Shown one piece after another: positions 3,727 to 5,294 of a stretch of DNA of 5,294 nt. Both the position numbers and the translations under genes were made by a program. Numbering within the stretch: the stretch's first letter is position 1; every line of letters begins with the position of its first letter. Origin of the DNA: Candidatus Segetimicrobium genomatis (GTDB lineage Bacteria > Sysuimicrobiota > Sysuimicrobiia > Sysuimicrobiales > Segetimicrobiaceae); contig VBAO01000231.1 of the NCBI GenBank assembly GCA_005883865.1, positions 1-5,294 on the forward strand, read 5' to 3'. Below the pieces are notes generated by a model. The model worked only from the letters and a program-made list of their open reading frames with translations. It was not told the DNA's origin and searched no databases.

Positions 3727-5191
3727 CCTTGCCGGTGATCCGGGTCCGCCGCGCGTCCCCGAACCGCTGCTTGACCTCGAGCAACTCGGCCTTGATGATC
3801 TCAAGCACCTTCCGTTCGTCGCGCAGCACGTCCTCGTACTGGGCGATCGCCTTGATCAACTCCTTGTACTCCGTATCCAGCTTCTCGCGCTCGAGCGCGG
3901 TGAGCCGCTGGAGCCGCATCTCGAGGATGGCGTCCGCCTGGGCCTCGCTGAGCGAAAACTGCTTCATGAGGCCCGTCCGCGCGGCCGGCACGTCCTTCGC
4001 CTTCCGGATGAGCGCGATCACCTCGTCGAGCGCCTTGAGCGCGATCTTGAGTCCCTCGAGGATGTGGGCGCGCGCCTTGGCCTTCCTGAGCTCGAACTCG
4101 GTCCGGCGGGTCACCACGACCTTGCGGTGGTCGAGATAATGCGTGAGCAACTGCGCGAGGGTCAGCACGCGCGGGACGCCGTCGACGAGCGCGAGCATGA
4201 TCGCGCCGAACGTCGTCTGGAGCTGGGTGTGCTTGAACAGCTGGTTGAGGACGATCTGCGGGTTCACGTCGCGGCGGAGCTCGACGACCACGCGCATCCC
4301 CTGCCGGTCGCTTTCGTCCCGCAGGTCGCTCACGCCGTTGAGCTTCTTCTCCCGGACCAGCTCGGCGATCCGTTCGACGAGCGCCGCCTTGTTCACCATG
4401 TACGGGAGCTCGGTCACGATCACGGCCATCCGGCCGCCCCGAAGCTCCTCAAAGGCGGTCTTGGCGCGGACGATCATGCTCCCCCGCCCCTCCGTATAGG
4501 CCTGGTGGATCCCCTCCCGCCCGAGGATGAGCCCCCCGGTCGGGAAATCGGGCCCCTTCACGATTTTGAGGAGCGCCTCCGGGGGGAGGCCGGGATCCTC
4601 GATCAGGGCGATGAGCGCCTCGACGAGCTCGCCCAGGTTGTGGGGGGGGATGTTGGTGGCCATCCCGACCGCGATCCCGGTGGCACCGTTCATGAGGAGG
4701 TTGGGGACGCGGCTCGGGAGGACGGCGGGCTCCTGCATGGACTGGTCGAAGTTGGGCACGAAGCGGACGGTCTCTTTGTCGATGTCCGCGAGGAGCTCCA
4801 TCGCCATCCGCGAGAGCCTGGCCTCGGTGTACCGCATCGCCCCCGGCGGATCGCCGTCCACGCTGCCGAAGTTTCCCTGCCCGTCGATCAAGGGGTAGCG
4901 GAAGCTGAAGTCCTGCGCCATCCGCACCAGCGCCTCGTACACCGGGACGTCTCCATGCGGATGGTACCGGCCCATCACGTCGCCGACGAGGCGGGCGCAC
5001 TTCTTGTACGGCCGGTCGGGGCTCAACCCCATCTCCGACGCGCCGTAGAGGATGCGCCGCTGCACCGGCTTCAGCCCGTCGCGGACATCCGGCAGCGCCC
5101 GGCTGACGATGACCGACATCGCGTAGTCCAGGTACGATGTCCGCATCTCCCGGTCGATCGGCTGGGGGATCACTCTCTCATCGATCGTCAC
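2963..5191 (-). CDS. gyrA: DNA gyrase subunit A, N-terminal breakage-reunion part; frame shifts after residue 485
   Basis: This is the ATP-dependent type IIA topoisomerase subunit that cuts and rejoins DNA in complex with GyrB. Residues 1-485 are a full N-terminal domain: RALPDVRDGLKPVQRRILY (31-49), the winged-helix/QRDR segment GRYHPHGDVPVYEALVRMAQ (74-93), and the catalytic AMRYTE with Tyr121 and Arg120. These are followed by GNFGSVDGD (106-114), EPAVLPSRVPNLLMNG (154-169), GIAVGMATNIPPHN (172-185), and the coiled-coil/C-gate arms ending in VKQRFGDARRTRI (473-485). From codon 486 to the stop at 2963 the frame translates to Arg/Gly/His-rich nonsense antiparallel to no known domain; the real C-terminal domain is in another frame. 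The start is GTG 5191 with GAGGGAG 7 nt upstream, 28 bp after the gyrB stop. A rebuilt protein would be about 800-820 residues, normal for GyrA. As written, the 742-residue product lacks the wrapping domain. Confidence 0.92.
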   Translation of the reverse strand: MTIDERVIPQPIDREMRTSYLDYAMSVIVSRALPDVRDGLKPVQRRILYGASEMGLSPDRPYKKCARLVGDVMGRYHPHGDVPVYEALVRMAQDFSFRYPLIDGQGNFGSVDGDPPGAMRYTEARLSRMAMELLADIDKETVRFVPNFDQSMQEPAVLPSRVPNLLMNGATGIAVGMATNIPPHNLGELVEALIALIEDPGLPPEALLKIVKGPDFPTGGLILGREGIHQAYTEGRGSMIVRAKTAFEELRGGRMAVIVTELPYMVNKAALVERIAELVREKKLNGVSDLRDESDRQGMRVVVELRRDVNPQIVLNQLFKHTQLQTTFGAIMLALVDGVPRVLTLAQLLTHYLDHRKVVVTRRTEFELRKAKARAHILEGLKIALKALDEVIALIRKAKDVPAARTGLMKQFSLSEAQADAILEMRLQRLTALEREKLDTEYKELIKAIAQYEDVLRDERKVLEIIKAELLEVKQRFGDARRTRITGKDAHPDPQRLHQAAAARDLPPATAGRPRGHGDGDEGGGLRGGGDRHHQPRLRPVLQQPREGVPGQGVRDPRGGPDGEGDEPCQPRYRRPGRAGQRDHPDPFVRRCGLLVLCHQTRVRQEDRAHGVHQREAGGDRRDHARQGRRVGGGAPDRRQGGGHPGHPPGTGDPLQRGQRAGDGPRHPRGDRNRPAAGRCGGRHGEERGGSVPLGRDRAGAREAHTAEPIPPAAAGRLRRAHHSSDAAHRKRCRDSRRERSG
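3721..3736 (-). other. gyrA: gyrA frame break with apparent deletion of the interdomain linker
   Basis: The N-terminal frame is recognisable up to FGDARRTRI, ending at 3737. The C-terminal frame is recognisable from TLTHNGYIKR, whose first Thr is at 3720-3718. Only 16 nt lie between. B. subtilis and E. coli GyrA have about 20-21 residues there, including the Asp-Leu-Ile-x-x-Glu segment before VVTLTH. The missing length is therefore about 44-47 nt and not a multiple of three. No homopolymer run or slippery heptamer is seen at the junction, which reads ACCGGCAAGG on the minus strand. Confidence 0.8.
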
Positions 5192-5198
5192 AGGCCGG

Positions 5199-5205
5199 CT
5201 CCCTC
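5199..5205 (-). promoter_or_regulatory. Shine-Dalgarno site for the GTG start of gyrA
   Basis: GAGGGAG on the minus strand lies 7 nt before GTG 5191, in the 28-bp gyrB-gyrA gap. It supports this GTG, which gives the family-typical short N-terminal extension ahead of the MRTSYLDYAMSVI segment. An in-frame internal GTG at codon 7 has no such site. Confidence 0.65.
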
Positions 5206-5219
5206 AACTGTCCAGGACC

Positions 5220-5294
5220 TCAGATGTCGAGGTTCCGGACTTCCTTGGCGTACTTCTGGATAAACTGGCGGCGGGGCTCCACCTCGTCCCCCAT
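5220..5294 (-). CDS. gyrB: DNA gyrase subunit B, C-terminal end only
   Basis: The last 24 codons of the ATPase/TOPRIM subunit of gyrase are present. MGDEVEPRRQFIQKYA and the terminal VRNLDI followed by TGA match the near-invariant GyrB C-terminus (MGDxVEPRRxFI ... NLDI). The ATG at the very edge of the window (5294) is the internal Met of this motif and not a start codon. The gene continues beyond the right edge. It is followed 28 bp later by gyrA, the classical gyrBA order, so the two are almost certainly co-transcribed. Confidence 0.9.
   Translation of the reverse strand: MGDEVEPRRQFIQKYAKEVRNLDI

Noticed and set aside
3727..3736. Programmed ribosomal frameshifting as the explanation for split gyrA
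   Set aside because: No slippery heptamer is seen at the junction, and a frame change alone would not supply the roughly 15 missing linker residues. gyrA is not known to use recoding.
2722..3738. A 338-codon plus-strand open frame with AAGGAG at 2713-2718 before a GTG
   Set aside because: Nearly all of it is antisense to the GyrA C-terminal domain. The SD-to-start spacing is only 3 nt and the product has no family resemblance.
3707..5263. A 518-codon open frame on the plus strand, antisense to gyrA and gyrB
   Set aside because: It mirrors the codon structure of the GC-rich gyrA reading frame. The product is repetitive His/Asp/Arg/Glu/Leu-rich sequence with no recognisable domain, and gyrA on the other strand is unmistakable.

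Overview
The window is GC-rich bacterial chromosomal DNA carrying seven protein-coding loci, most with clear Shine-Dalgarno sites. The contents are ordinary bacterial housekeeping genes: an aroE-type shikimate dehydrogenase, a Tat translocase component and the gyrBA operon. The lineage cannot be fixed from this sequence. The use of GTG as well as ATG starts and the high third-position GC fit a high-GC bacterium, and the broken gyrA suggests either a draft or metagenome assembly or a real mutation. There is no sign of phage, transposon, CRISPR, rRNA or tRNA genes.

Layout from left to right. (1) 1-287, minus strand: the N-terminal 95 residues of shikimate dehydrogenase (AroE), running off the left edge. 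It has a perfect TATAAT so close to its GTG that the mRNA is probably leaderless or nearly so. (2) 288-447: a 160-bp divergent intergenic region with promoters for both sides and a GC palindrome. (3) 448-1026, plus strand: a type I phosphoribosyltransferase of the adenine-phosphoribosyltransferase-like group. (4) 1040-1426, minus strand: a TatA/TatB-type translocase subunit with a Pro/Ala-rich tail, convergent with the phosphoribosyltransferase across a shared hairpin. (5) 1582-2518, minus strand: a two-gene operon made of a DinB-like putative metal-dependent protein followed 13 bp later by a small HExxH predicted metallopeptidase. A hairpin follows the second stop codon. (6) 2519-2787: an intergenic region with no convincing gene. 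(7) 2788-5294, minus strand: the end of gyrB and all of gyrA in the classical gyrB-gyrA order, 28 bp apart.

The most notable observation is in gyrA. The N-terminal DNA breakage-reunion domain (485 recognisable residues) and the C-terminal DNA-wrapping domain (312 residues, six beta-pinwheel blades) lie in different reading frames. At the junction only 16 nt separate the two conserved blocks where homologues carry about 20-21 codons. This looks like a deletion of roughly 44-47 nt in the interdomain linker, not a single-base error. GyrA also carries Val-Pro-Val-Tyr-Glu in the quinolone-resistance-determining region, where E. coli has Ser-Ala-Val-Tyr-Asp.

I see no clear novel multi-gene system. 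The least characterised locus is the DinB-like/metallopeptidase pair.
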